Of a DNA stretch of 64,000 nt, positions 18,657-27,817 are shown one piece after another. The notes below the pieces were generated by a model. That model worked only from the letters and a program-made list of their open reading frames with translations, ran no database searches and was not told where the DNA came from. The DNA lies in NCBI GenBank assembly GCA_946480695.1, contig CAMLKG010000010.1, forward strand, positions 62,001 through 126,000, read 5' to 3'. Origin of the DNA: an uncultured Cellvibrio sp. GTDB taxonomy: Bacteria; Pseudomonadota; Gammaproteobacteria; Pseudomonadales; Cellvibrionaceae. Positions within the stretch are counted from its first letter, which is position 1, and every line of letters starts with the position of its first letter. The position numbers and the translations under genes are program-made.

Positions 18657-19079
18657 TTAGTGGGTTGCAGCCGCCTTGTCCTTAATACGTTTTACCATTG
18701 CTTTCAGACCATTACCCCGGGTCGAACTCAGGTGTTGCAGCAAATCCAGCTTCGTAAAGTAAGCATCCACATCAAAACTGAGGATATCCCCCGGGGTTTT
18801 GCCATTAAACGCAGCCAATACAACCCCCAACAAGCCTTTTACGATAAATGCATCGCTGTCCGCCCGGAAATACAGCTTGCCATCCCGCCATTCGTCCACC
18901 AGCCAAACCTGGCTTTGGCAACCGCGCACCAGATATTCTTCCGTGCGAAAACTTTCAGGCAGGGGGGGCAACTCCTTGCCAAGGTCAATGATGTACTTGT
19001 ACCTGTCTTCCCAATTATCAAAGAAGCCAAGGCTATCAATAATGTCGTCTGCGCTTACGTCAATACCAAACTGGGTCAT
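18657..19079 (-). CDS. sufE: Sulfur acceptor SufE
   Basis: Accepts persulfide sulfur from SufS and passes it to SufB. With the ATG at 19079 the product is 140 residues, close to E. coli SufE (138), and GAGAG precedes it; a GTG 30 bp upstream is possible but lacks a ribosome site. The essential cysteine lies in YLVRGCQSQVWL (about residue 54), and the LGFFDNWEDRYKYII helix is typical. Last gene of the operon. Confidence 0.93.
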   Translation of the reverse strand: MTQFGIDVSADDIIDSLGFFDNWEDRYKYIIDLGKELPPLPESFRTEEYLVRGCQSQVWLVDEWRDGKLYFRADSDAFIVKGLLGVVLAAFNGKTPGDILSFDVDAYFTKLDLLQHLSSTRGNGLKAMVKRIKDKAAATH

Positions 19080-19118
19080 AACACTCTCAATAATTCCAAT
19101 AGCCGCCACGTTGAGGGA

Positions 19119-19655
19119 TTAGTAAAACATGCCGGTTTGTAACTGGGCCTCTTCGCTCATCATGTGGCGCTGCCAGGGAGGGTCAAAAACCAGTTCAACA
19201 TTTACTGATTTCACATTGGGAACTTTACGGACCCGGTATTCCACATCCCCAACCAACACCGGGCCCATACCGCATGCCGGGGCTGTCAGGGTCATTTGGA
19301 TATCTACCTGTTTTGTTGCCTGGTTGATCCCAACGCCATAGATGAGCCCCAGATTGACCAGATCGACAGGAATTTCCGGATCAAATACGGTGCCGAGGGC
19401 TTGCCATACCTGATCCTCGTGGATGCGATCATCGGTCGGTGCGGGAAATTCCAGTTGCTCTGATTCCAACCCCAGCAAATGGGCATCGGTACCATCAACC
19501 CTGACCATTTGGCCGTGATATGTCAGGGTATAATTGCCGCCCAATGCCTGGGTAATGGTCACAAATGTCCCTTCCGGGATTGTTAACGGGGTACCATCCG
19601 GTACCCGACGTGCGGGGCAATCAGCTTGCGCCACCACCATGCGTCTTTCAGACAT
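19119..19655 (-). CDS. sufT: Fe-S assembly factor SufT (MIP18/DUF59 domain)
   Basis: An auxiliary Fe-S maturation protein. 178 residues. The MIP18-type domain occupies about 80-165, with FDPEIPVDLVNLGLIYGV and the conserved cysteine in TLTAPACGMGPVL. The N-terminal 75 residues form a beta-rich extension (GTFVTITQALGGNYTL) seen in SufT proteins. Family members are required for Fe-S maturation when demand is high (established for Staphylococcus and Mycobacterium). The start is ATG; the gene lies between sufA and sufE. Confidence 0.92.
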   Translation of the reverse strand: MSERRMVVAQADCPARRVPDGTPLTIPEGTFVTITQALGGNYTLTYHGQMVRVDGTDAHLLGLESEQLEFPAPTDDRIHEDQVWQALGTVFDPEIPVDLVNLGLIYGVGINQATKQVDIQMTLTAPACGMGPVLVGDVEYRVRKVPNVKSVNVELVFDPPWQRHMMSEEAQLQTGMFY

Positions 19656-19685
19656 AAATCGCTGTTTCCTAATGCGTCAAAAACC

Positions 19686-20042
19686 TTAGTTAACGCTAAA
19701 ACTTTCACCACAACCGCAATAATCCGTGACACGTGGATTATTGAACTTTAACTGACGATTTACGCCTTCGGTGACGTAATCAATTTCTGTCCCACCAACT
19801 ACGGCTAAACTTTTTGGGTCCACCCACAATTCAACGCCATCACCCAATACCAATTGCAAATCGTCGGCCTCGGGTTCATTTACCAGATCCACAACATACA
19901 TCCAACCGGTACAACCGCTTTGCTTAACGCTCAAGCGGACGGCCCTGCTTTGGCTATTGCTCAATTGGCGTTTGAAATGCGCTATGGCAGCAGGTGTGAC
20001 CATAACGGTTTGTTGTTGCGGATCAAATGAAGCGATACTCAT
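19686..20042 (-). CDS. sufA: A-type Fe-S carrier (SufA/IscA family)
   Basis: Carries assembled clusters to apoproteins. 118 residues from the ATG at 20042, which has GGGGAG upstream; a TTG two codons earlier is less likely. The three cluster cysteines are SGCTGW (about residue 45) and the C-terminal CGCGES. Placed between sufS and sufT. Confidence 0.93.
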   Translation of the reverse strand: MSIASFDPQQQTVMVTPAAIAHFKRQLSNSQSRAVRLSVKQSGCTGWMYVVDLVNEPEADDLQLVLGDGVELWVDPKSLAVVGGTEIDYVTEGVNRQLKFNNPRVTDYCGCGESFSVN

Positions 20043-20076
20043 GATCAACTCCCCTATACTTCAAAGCCAAAAGGCA

Positions 20077-21306
20077 TCACAGCAAAAAAACTTTTGCTTT
20101 TTCGATCGCCGCGAACAAGCGATCAACTTCTTCAAAAGTGTTATAAAAACTAAAGCTCGCCCGCACAGTACCGGGAATTCCAAATTGATCCATGATGGGT
20201 TGTGCGCAATGGTTACCCGTCCGCACCGCGATTCCCTGCTTATCCAGCAAAACACCGACGTCCGCTGGATGGGCGCCTTCAATTAAAAAACTCATTACCG
20301 AGGTTTTATGTGCGGCGGTACCCACCAATTTCAAGCCCGGGGTCGCACGGGCTTTTTCTTCCGCGTAATTTAATAAGGCTTGTTCGTGGGCCGCTGCAGC
20401 CGCACGATCAATGTTATTTAAATAATCGATCGCCGCACCCAACCCTATAACCCCGGCAATATCGGGTGTACCCGCTTCAAATTTGTAAGGCAATTGATTA
20501 AATGTGGTTCCCGAAAAACTTACCGTTTCGATCATCTCGCCGCCGCCTTGATAGGGCGGCATTGAATCAAGCAACTCTTCTTTTCCGTAAAGCACACCCA
20601 ATCCGGTCGGTCCAAATAATTTATGGGCAGAAAAAACATAAAAATCGCAATCCATGGCTTGCACATCCACAGCCCAATGGCTAACCGCCTGGGCTCCGTC
20701 AATTAATACGCGTGCGCCAACCCCATGGGCCAACAAAATAATTTTTTCAACCGGATTTATGGTGCCCATGGCATTGGATACGTGCCCCACCGCAACCATC
20801 TTTACATGGGAGTCGAGCATTGCCTCAAAGGCCCGCATATTAATAGTGCCGTTGTTATCAACCGGGATCGCCTCTACCTTGGCTCCGGTTGCCGCTGCGA
20901 CCAGTTGCCAGGGGACTATATTGGAATGGTGTTCCATGGCCGAAACCAGGATACGGTCACCCGGTTCTAAAAATACCCTGCCCCAACTGGCCGCAATGAG
21001 ATTAATACTCTCGGTCGTACCCCGCGTCCAGATAATTTGCCGGGCCGCCGGCGCATTTAAAAATTTCGCAACTTTTACCCGCGCCGTTTCAAATTTAACG
21101 GTTGCGCGATCCGCTAACGCATGGGCACCGCGATGCACATTGCTATTATCGGTACGGTAGTAATTGCTGATTGCATCAATAACAACCTCCGGTTTTTGGG
21201 TTGTTGCCGCATTATCCAGGTAAACCAATGGTTGGCCGTTAACTTGCTGGTGCAGTATCGGGAAGTCAGCGCGAATCTTTTCTACATCAAATGCCGATTC
21301 AACCAT
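20077..21306 (-). CDS. sufS: Cysteine desulfurase SufS
   Basis: A PLP enzyme of the group II desulfurases that removes sulfur from cysteine and hands it to SufE. 409 residues from the ATG at 21306, which lies 8 bp inside sufD, so translation is coupled. The PLP lysine is in VFSAHKLFGPTGLG (SAHK) and the active-site cysteine in VRTGNHCAQP. VYLDNAATTQKP opens the fold. A second desulfurase of the IscS type sits in the same operon. Confidence 0.96.
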   Translation of the reverse strand: MVESAFDVEKIRADFPILHQQVNGQPLVYLDNAATTQKPEVVIDAISNYYRTDNSNVHRGAHALADRATVKFETARVKVAKFLNAPAARQIIWTRGTTESINLIAASWGRVFLEPGDRILVSAMEHHSNIVPWQLVAAATGAKVEAIPVDNNGTINMRAFEAMLDSHVKMVAVGHVSNAMGTINPVEKIILLAHGVGARVLIDGAQAVSHWAVDVQAMDCDFYVFSAHKLFGPTGLGVLYGKEELLDSMPPYQGGGEMIETVSFSGTTFNQLPYKFEAGTPDIAGVIGLGAAIDYLNNIDRAAAAAHEQALLNYAEEKARATPGLKLVGTAAHKTSVMSFLIEGAHPADVGVLLDKQGIAVRTGNHCAQPIMDQFGIPGTVRASFSFYNTFEEVDRLFAAIEKAKVFLL

Positions 21307-22621
21307 TGCCGCCACCCAGCAATTTGCTCGCTTCATTTAAACGGTTGTCACGCCCGAACAGCGAAGCCAGGCGTGGCTGCAAATAATCATGCACAACGGG
21401 TTGGGCAATTTGCTCCAGCAATTCATTGATAAACCCAAAACTCAACATAACTTCCGCTTCGCTGCGTGACAAACCGCGGCTTTGCAAATAATAGCGGGCA
21501 TTGGTATTTAATTGGCTGACAGTCGCGCCGTGTGCGCACTTAACATCGTCCGCATAAATTTCCAATTCCGGCTTGGTATTAACTTCCGCCTTATTCGATG
21601 TAAGCAAATTTTTGTTGCTTAATTCTGCGAGTGTTTTTTGTGCCTGGGGATGAATGTAAATACGGCCATTAAAAATAGCTTGCGCTGAATCACCCACAAT
21701 ACCGCGAAACACTTCATTAGACGTGCAATGCGGAACCCAATGGCAAATATTGGTATGGTAATCCACCAACTGGTTGTTGCGCGGAACATAGAAACCCTGT
21801 AAATCCAATTCAGCGCCTTGCCCACGATGGTTCAATTGATAGTCGATACGCATCAAGCGCGCACCCAATGCCATGGCAAATCCCCGCACCCGCGCGTTGC
21901 GTTGCAGATTCACATGCACCGCACCGATGTGTTGCGCCTGCTCTTCTTCAAGGTTCAATCGGTAATGGTGCAAATTGGCATTATCACCAACATGCACTTC
22001 TGTTAACGCATTGACAAAACCCTCCTGTACCGAATCCGCCGAAAAATAATGTTCGACGATTTCCGCTTGTGCGTTATCCTCCAGCACAATTAATACGCGT
22101 TGATTGGAACTTACGGCCGCAGCGGTAAAAACACTAACAATATAAACGGGTTTATCCAACGTTCGATTGCGCGGAACATGGATCAGCAAACCATCGTCCA
22201 GCCAGGCATTATTCAATGTGGCAAATAAATGCTGTTCACCTTCAACAATGTTCCCCAGATATTGCTGGATAACCGCTTGCTGGCGCTCATCGGCCTCTGA
22301 AAAACGCACAATGGATTCGGGTAACCGCGTTGAACTTGCCGCATCGAATACTCCATCAACCAATACGATCCGATGGGCATCCAGAGGTATGAAATGGGAT
22401 TCAGTTTTTGCATCCAATATGGGGACTTCTTCCCTGCCCCACGCATGCAAAATTGTTTTTTGCAAATTCTGTAACGGAGTGTATTTCCAGTGCTCTGTTT
22501 TACGGGACGGCCAAGGTTGGGCCAACCAGTTATCAGCCGCCTTGGTACGCAAACTTTCCAACCAGGTTTCCGGTCTTTGCAAGGACGTCAGGCGAATGGC
22601 TTGGTGTTGAAAGTCTGTCAT
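21299..22621 (-). CDS. sufD: Fe-S scaffold component SufD
   Basis: Partner of SufB and SufC in the SufBC2D scaffold. 440 residues. The WPSRKTEHWKYTPL N-terminal motif, the right-handed beta-helix centre and the C-terminal CAHGATVSQLN with LLTSNKAEVNTKPELEIYADDVKC upstream (split here as LLTSNKAEVNT and KPELEIYADDVKC) are typical. It starts 2 bp after sufC ends. Confidence 0.95.
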   Translation of the reverse strand: MTDFQHQAIRLTSLQRPETWLESLRTKAADNWLAQPWPSRKTEHWKYTPLQNLQKTILHAWGREEVPILDAKTESHFIPLDAHRIVLVDGVFDAASSTRLPESIVRFSEADERQQAVIQQYLGNIVEGEQHLFATLNNAWLDDGLLIHVPRNRTLDKPVYIVSVFTAAAVSSNQRVLIVLEDNAQAEIVEHYFSADSVQEGFVNALTEVHVGDNANLHHYRLNLEEEQAQHIGAVHVNLQRNARVRGFAMALGARLMRIDYQLNHRGQGAELDLQGFYVPRNNQLVDYHTNICHWVPHCTSNEVFRGIVGDSAQAIFNGRIYIHPQAQKTLAELSNKNLLTSNKAEVNTKPELEIYADDVKCAHGATVSQLNTNARYYLQSRGLSRSEAEVMLSFGFINELLEQIAQPVVHDYLQPRLASLFGRDNRLNEASKLLGGGNG

Positions 22622-22623
22622 GC

Positions 22624-23373
22624 TTATACCGCCTCGTTTTCTAACCAGGCATAGCCCTTTTCTTCCAATTCCAGTGCTAGTGCTTTATCACCTGTTTTGA
22701 CGATTTTGCCATTGGCCAACACATGAACGTAATCAGGCACAATGTAATCCAGCAAACGTTGATAATGGGTAACCACAATAAAACTGCGCTCCGGTGACCG
22801 CATGGCATTAACGCCGTTGGCCACCACCTGCAACGCGTCAATATCCAGGCCAGAATCAGTTTCATCCAAAATACACAGGCTCGGTTCTAACAACATCATT
22901 TGCATTATTTCATTGCGTTTCTTCTCGCCGCCAGAAAAACCTTCGTTAACGCCACGCTTCAAAAAGGCCTGGTCAAGGCTGACGCGCTTGCTTGCCTCGC
23001 GCGCCATTTTCATAAATTCCACTGCGGATAATTCAGCTTCACCCTTATGTTTGCGCTTGGCATCCACCGCCGCCTTTAAAAACTCCATATTGCTGACACC
23101 GGGAATTTCCACAGGATATTGGAAGGCTAAAAACAAACCTTCGCGCGCGCGCGCTTCAATATCGAGTTCAGACAAATCCTTGCCGTTAAATTCAATGTGC
23201 CCGCCAGTGATTTCATAACCTTCGCGACCCGACAACACATTACCCAACGTACTTTTACCGGCACCGTTGGGGCCCATAATGGCGTGAACTTCGCCCGGCT
23301 TTACCGTCAGGCTTAAACCTTTAAGAATTTCTTTCTCTTCAACACGGGCAAATAAATCAGTAATGCGTAACAT
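22624..23373 (-). CDS. sufC: Fe-S assembly ATPase SufC
   Basis: ABC-type ATPase that drives conformational change in SufBCD. 249 residues from the ATG at 23373 (MLRITDLFARVEEKEIL); the longer open frame adds 18 residues not seen in the family. Walker A is GPNGAGKSTLG, the signature is GFSGGEKKRNEI, and Walker B is CILDETDSGLD, with VTHYQRLL as switch histidine. Confidence 0.96.
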   Translation of the reverse strand: MLRITDLFARVEEKEILKGLSLTVKPGEVHAIMGPNGAGKSTLGNVLSGREGYEITGGHIEFNGKDLSELDIEARAREGLFLAFQYPVEIPGVSNMEFLKAAVDAKRKHKGEAELSAVEFMKMAREASKRVSLDQAFLKRGVNEGFSGGEKKRNEIMQMMLLEPSLCILDETDSGLDIDALQVVANGVNAMRSPERSFIVVTHYQRLLDYIVPDYVHVLANGKIVKTGDKALALELEEKGYAWLENEAV

Positions 23374-23438
23374 AGATATCGAATCCGAAATAACCAACAC
23401 GGTATAGTAGTGTTTATGTTGTAACAATGTTCGGTTAA

Positions 23439-24875
23439 TTAACCGACTGACCCTTCCAGGCTCACTTCCAGTAACTTACCCGCTTCTACGGCAAATTCCA
23501 TGGGCAGTTCTTTAAATACTTCGCGGCAAAACCCATTCACGATCATGGATACCGCTTTTTCTGCATCCAATCCACGCTGCTGGCAAAGGAACATTTGATC
23601 GTCACTGACCTTCGAGGTGGTTGCCTCGTGCTCAATAACTGCCGTTGGGTTTTTACTTTCAATATAGGGAAAAGTATGGGCGCCGCATTTATCGCCAATC
23701 AACAATGAATCGCACTGGGTGTAATTGCGCGCACCTTCGGCACCGGGATTGATACGCACCAATCCGCGATAGGCATTGGAGCTTTTACCGGCAGAAATAC
23801 CTTTGGAAATAATGGTGGAACGGGTGTTTTTACCGATATGGATCATTTTGGTCCCGGTATCGGCTTGCTGGTAATTATTGGTGAGTGCCACTGAATAAAA
23901 TTCACCGACACTATTATCGCCACGCAATACGCAGCTTGGATATTTCCAAGTCACCGCCGAACCGGTTTCCACCTGTGTCCAGGAAATTTTTGCATTGGTA
24001 TGGCATACACCGCGCTTGGTGACAAAGTTGTAAATACCACCCTTGCCTTCTTCATTACCGGGATACCAGTTTTGTACGGTGGAATATTTAATTTCAGCGT
24101 TATCCAACGCGACCAGCTCCACTACCGCTGCGTGCAATTGATTTTCATCACGCATCGGGGCAGTACAACCTTCCAGGTAACTAACGTATGAACCTTCATC
24201 GGCAACAATCAGTGTGCGCTCGAATTGGCCGGTATTTTGTTCGTTAATACGGAAATAGGTTGATAGTTCCATCGGACAGCGCACGCCCTTCGGAATGTAT
24301 ACGAATGAGCCGTCGGAAAATACCGCCGAATTCAGGGCCGCGTAAAAGTTATCTTTTTGCGGAACAACCGAACCGATATATTTTTTTACCAGTTCCGGAT
24401 ATTTTTGCACCGCTTCACTGATCGAACAAAAGATTACTCCCGCTTCCAGGAGCTTTTCGCGGAAGGTCGTAACCACTGAAACCGAATCAAAAACCACATC
24501 CATTGCAACACCGGCCAAGGCGGCCTGCTCATGCAATGGAATGCCGAGCTTTTCATAGGTGCGCAATAATTCCGGATCAACCTCATCCAGGCTTTTAGGT
24601 TTTTCATCCATTGATTTCGGAGCGGAATAATAAGAGACAGACTGGAAATCAATTTCATCGTATTTAACGTGCGCCCAGGTTGGCTCACTCATTTCCAGCC
24701 AGGCCTGGTAGGCTTTCAGACGCCATTCCAGCAGCCATTCGGGTTCGGATTTTTTTGCGGAAATAAAACGAATGACCTGTTCATTCAACCCGGGCGGCAA
24801 GGTTTCGGAAGCGATGTTGGTATGGAAACCGGCCGCATATTCTTTCTTGATAAGATGTTCGACTTGTTCAGACAT
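23439..24875 (-). CDS. sufB: Fe-S scaffold component SufB
   Basis: The scaffold subunit on which nascent clusters form. 478 residues. [42 protein letters not shown] and the C-terminal [19 protein letters not shown] region are characteristic. The conserved [13 protein letters not shown] segment follows the EGCTAP motif. Upstream gap to the iscS-type gene is 33 bp. Confidence 0.97.
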   Translation of the reverse strand: MSEQVEHLIKKEYAAGFHTNIASETLPPGLNEQVIRFISAKKSEPEWLLEWRLKAYQAWLEMSEPTWAHVKYDEIDFQSVSYYSAPKSMDEKPKSLDEVDPELLRTYEKLGIPLHEQAALAGVAMDVVFDSVSVVTTFREKLLEAGVIFCSISEAVQKYPELVKKYIGSVVPQKDNFYAALNSAVFSDGSFVYIPKGVRCPMELSTYFRINEQNTGQFERTLIVADEGSYVSYLEGCTAPMRDENQLHAAVVELVALDNAEIKYSTVQNWYPGNEEGKGGIYNFVTKRGVCHTNAKISWTQVETGSAVTWKYPSCVLRGDNSVGEFYSVALTNNYQQADTGTKMIHIGKNTRSTIISKGISAGKSSNAYRGLVRINPGAEGARNYTQCDSLLIGDKCGAHTFPYIESKNPTAVIEHEATTSKVSDDQMFLCQQRGLDAEKAVSMIVNGFCREVFKELPMEFAVEAGKLLEVSLEGSVG

Positions 24876-24908
24876 GATTTTTACCTTCTGTGCTGCACGC
24901 GTTAGGCA

Positions 24909-26069
24909 TCAGGCTTTGTGCAGCTTGGCGACCACAGTGCGAATATGTTCTATCGCAAATTCAATTTCATCGGCAGTGGTGTAGCGACCAATACTGAAAC
25001 GCAACGAGGCCTGCGCTGCTTCATCACTTAAACCAATGGCTTTTAATACGTAACTGGGGGACATACTCGCTGAATTGCAAGCGGAACCACTGGATACGGC
25101 CAGGTCACGCAAGGCCAGCAACAACATTTCCCCATCAATCTTGCCAAACGAAATATTTAAAATTCCACTGACACAATTTGTGGCGGAACCATTGCGCCGA
25201 ATGTCGGGCAAATCCATCAATCCTTGCCATAAGCGATCACGCAACTGTGCAATACGCATTGCGTCCGCACCAAGTAATTCCGCTGCACTCCGTGCAGCTT
25301 CACCCATGCCAACCAATTGGTGCGTTGGCAAGGTGCCGGAACGCATTCCGCGCTCATGGCCTCCGCCGTGTATTTGCGCCGCAACCTTCACTTCGCTTGC
25401 CCGTCGAACGTAGAGCGCGCCCACACCTTTCGGGCCGTAAAATTTGTGGGCTGACAGCGACAATAAATCCACCCCCAAATACTTAACATCCAGCGAAACC
25501 TTACCGGCAGCCTGTGCGGCATCGCAATGCAACAAAACACCGCGCGCTCGACATAATTCACTGAATCCTTTTATGTCATTAATACAACCCAATTCGTTAT
25601 TGACGTGCATCAGGCTAACTAAAAAAGTCTCATCCTCTAATGCAGCAGACAGTGCATCGACAGTAATAATTCCCTCGGGCGAGGGGGTAATCCGGGTGAC
25701 ACGAAACCCCTGGGTTTCCAACCAGGCAACCGGGTCCAATACTGCTTTATGCTCAATAGCCGAAACCACGATATGACCACCCGTTTTATGTTGGGTACGG
25801 TAGGTTTCGGCGATACCTTTGAGCGCAAGGTTATTGGCTTCGGTGGCACCGCTTGTCCAAACAACTTCGCGTGGGTCGGCATTAATTAGCGCGGCAACAT
25901 GCGCGCGGGCCTCTTCAACTTGCTCTTCCGCTTGCCATCCGTACATATGCGAGCGCGAAGCCGGATTTGCAAAAATTCCGTCCAGCCCCAAGCACTCGCC
26001 CATGCGCGCAGCCACTTCGGGGGCGACAGGTGTAGTGGCGGCATAATCTAAATAAACAGGCTTGCGCAA
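24909..26069 (-). CDS. iscS: Cysteine desulfurase, IscS/NifS (group I) type
   Basis: A PLP-dependent desulfurase of group I, distinct from the SufS gene in the same operon. 386 residues. VYLDYAATTPV opens the protein, the PLP lysine is in LSLSAHKFYGPKGVGAL, and the mobile loop carries the catalytic cysteine in VSSGSACNSASMSPSYVL, close to E. coli IscS (SSGSACTSAS). It lies 27 bp after iscR and 33 bp before sufB, so it is embedded in the Suf operon. No iscU, hscA, hscB or fdx is present nearby. It may serve general sulfur trafficking (tRNA thiolation, MoaD/ThiS) as well as Fe-S synthesis (inference). Confidence 0.94.
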   Translation of the reverse strand: MRKPVYLDYAATTPVAPEVAARMGECLGLDGIFANPASRSHMYGWQAEEQVEEARAHVAALINADPREVVWTSGATEANNLALKGIAETYRTQHKTGGHIVVSAIEHKAVLDPVAWLETQGFRVTRITPSPEGIITVDALSAALEDETFLVSLMHVNNELGCINDIKGFSELCRARGVLLHCDAAQAAGKVSLDVKYLGVDLLSLSAHKFYGPKGVGALYVRRASEVKVAAQIHGGGHERGMRSGTLPTHQLVGMGEAARSAAELLGADAMRIAQLRDRLWQGLMDLPDIRRNGSATNCVSGILNISFGKIDGEMLLLALRDLAVSSGSACNSASMSPSYVLKAIGLSDEAAQASLRFSIGRYTTADEIEFAIEHIRTVVAKLHKA

Positions 26070-26096
26070 AACTGAAGGTACCCTGACAAAAAACGG

Positions 26097-26588
26097 TTAA
26101 AGAATTTCACTGATTGCAATATGGGTCTCGTCGTGGTGATGACCGCTGGCGATTCGCATATCCTGGCGCTGGCGCACAGCCTGGATATCGTTGCGTGCAA
26201 CCAGGTCCGCCAAGGTGATTTGGCTGAGGAATTGGTGAATTTGGGCACTCAGGTCTTCCCACAAATGGTGCGTCAGGCATACCTCACCTTCCTGGCAATT
26301 ACCCTTACCTTCACACCGGGTTGCATCCAGGGATTCGCTTACCGCATCCACCACCTGGGCAATTGAAATATCCGCAGTGCTTCCTTCCAACCGGTAACCA
26401 CCACCCGGGCCGCGCACACTTTTCACCAACTTGAAATGGCGCAGGCGTGCGAAGAGTTGTTCCAGGTAGGAAAGCGAAATTCCCTGACGGGCAGAAATAT
26501 CGGCCAGGCTTACCGGCCCCTGATCACTGTGCAACGCCAGATCCAGCATGGCGGTAACGGCATAGCGGCCTTTAGTGGTGAGTCTCAT
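26097..26588 (-). CDS. iscR: Fe-S sensing repressor IscR (Rrf2 family)
   Basis: A transcription factor that binds a 2Fe-2S cluster and adjusts Fe-S assembly genes to demand. 163 residues. Winged helix at the N-terminus ([18 protein letters not shown]), with the recognition helix region [14 protein letters not shown]. The three cluster cysteines are in [20 protein letters not shown] (spacing C-x5-C-x5-C). It heads the operon, and an IscR-type palindrome lies upstream, so autoregulation is likely. Start ATG at 26588. Confidence 0.96.
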   Translation of the reverse strand: MRLTTKGRYAVTAMLDLALHSDQGPVSLADISARQGISLSYLEQLFARLRHFKLVKSVRGPGGGYRLEGSTADISIAQVVDAVSESLDATRCEGKGNCQEGEVCLTHHLWEDLSAQIHQFLSQITLADLVARNDIQAVRQRQDMRIASGHHHDETHIAISEIL

Positions 26589-26659
26589 AAGCGGAAACGC
26601 CTCGTCAATATCCCGAATGCTAAGTGTGTCAGTTCGGCCATGATCTGATCACAGCGCTA

Positions 26660-26683
26660 ATTCCGAGTATTTTACTCAAGTAT
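26660..26683 (-). promoter_or_regulatory. Type 1 IscR binding site upstream of iscR
   Basis: On the minus strand the site reads ATACTTGAGTA-AAA-TACTCGG and has the exact palindrome GAGTA-AAA-TACTC. It fits the layout of the cluster-dependent type 1 IscR box, except that the inner GAC/GTC pair is GAG/CTC. It lies about 75-95 bp before the iscR start, and TTGAGT could double as a -35 element. Confidence 0.7.
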
Positions 26684-26752
26684 TCAGGCTTTTCCAACGC
26701 CAAAAATTGCCCGGCCCCCCATAGACCCTACAGTTAACCTAATCGAAGCGCT

Positions 26753-27583
26753 TTATTTGCCTTCCTTTTTGTCTTCCTTTACCAACTCGCGCATAGATTC
26801 CAATCCGGGTTTCAAACCTAACGTGTCCATTACCTTGCTGCTGTAATGCACGTAATTTTGCATGGCGGTGAGAACACCGCGGAGGATGTTTAATTCCATC
26901 TGGTCCATCCGGATACGGTTGTATAACCGACGCAGGCGCGTCATGGTTTGCTTGGGGTTATCGCGATCCAGGAAGTCCAGATCAACCAGGGTCTGTTCCA
27001 GGTGGTCGTAATACATTTCCATCGCTTTTGGCTCGGCGGGTGGCATATCCCATTGGAATTGCGGAAGCGTATTGCCCTCTTCCGCTGTTAAATACGCCAT
27101 GCGGATTTCGTAACAGATTACCTGGACAGCAGTGGCGAGATTCAACGAACTATATTCCGGGTTAGCAGGGATATGGACGTGATAATTACACTTATATAAC
27201 TCTTCATTGGTCAGGCCGCGATCTTCGCGCCCAAATACCACAGCCACTTCATGGGCGGCGGCCTCAGACCATACGCTTTCGCCGCATTGACGTGGATCGA
27301 GCAGCGGCCAGGGAATACGGCGCTCACGCGCACTGGTACCGACAACCAGCCCGCACCCGGCAATGGCCTCATCCAGGGAGTCCACAACCACGGCATTATC
27401 CAGAACATCGGTAGCGCCAGCGGAACGCCATACGGCCTTATCGGACGGGTAGTCTTGCGGCGATACCAGGTACAACCGCGACAGTCCCATATTTTTCATC
27501 GCGCGCGCGGCCCCGCCAATATTGCCGGGGTGACTGGTATTTACCAGGACAATGCGGATATTGGAGAAAGGCTGGGCTGACAT
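26753..27583 (-). CDS. trmJ: tRNA (cytidine/uridine-2'-O)-methyltransferase TrmJ
   Basis: A SPOUT-family enzyme that 2'-O-methylates position 32 of several tRNAs. 276 residues. The knot domain shows VLVNTSHPGNIGGAARAMKN (12-31), GTSARERRIPWPLL, FGREDRGLTNEEL and SLNLATAVQVICYE. A helical C-terminal dimerisation extension follows. It is divergent from suhB, the same neighbourhood as in many gammaproteobacteria, where iscR also sits next to trmJ. Confidence 0.95.
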   Translation of the reverse strand: MSAQPFSNIRIVLVNTSHPGNIGGAARAMKNMGLSRLYLVSPQDYPSDKAVWRSAGATDVLDNAVVVDSLDEAIAGCGLVVGTSARERRIPWPLLDPRQCGESVWSEAAAHEVAVVFGREDRGLTNEELYKCNYHVHIPANPEYSSLNLATAVQVICYEIRMAYLTAEEGNTLPQFQWDMPPAEPKAMEMYYDHLEQTLVDLDFLDRDNPKQTMTRLRRLYNRIRMDQMELNILRGVLTAMQNYVHYSSKVMDTLGLKPGLESMRELVKEDKKEGK

Positions 27584-27612
27584 AGGATTCTCTCGCTGGG
27601 GCCGGGTAAAAA

Positions 27613-27692
27613 GGCGCGCAGTATACAGACACCGGCGCCTCGCCTCCAGTTATGGCTAGCCGCCGCCGACGCTTGTCGCTATACTGCGCGCC
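27613..27692. promoter_or_regulatory. Mirrored -10/discriminator elements between trmJ and suhB
   Basis: GGCGCGCAGTATA (27613-27625) and TATACTGCGCGCC (27680-27692) are a perfect 13-bp inverted repeat. Each arm supplies a TATACT hexamer followed by a GC-rich discriminator, one facing trmJ and the other suhB. The -35 regions are weak. GC-rich discriminators are typical of promoters under stringent control (established), so joint growth-rate control is plausible (inference). Confidence 0.5.
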
Positions 27693-27817
27693 CTTGGTGT
27701 GAGGTGCTTATGCCACCTGCGACCCCGCTCTTTACACAATCCTGACCCTCGAATGAGTGCCTGCGGGCCAACTCATCGCATTCTGGTTATTCAGCAACCC
27801 TTTAATTCCGGTGCTTT

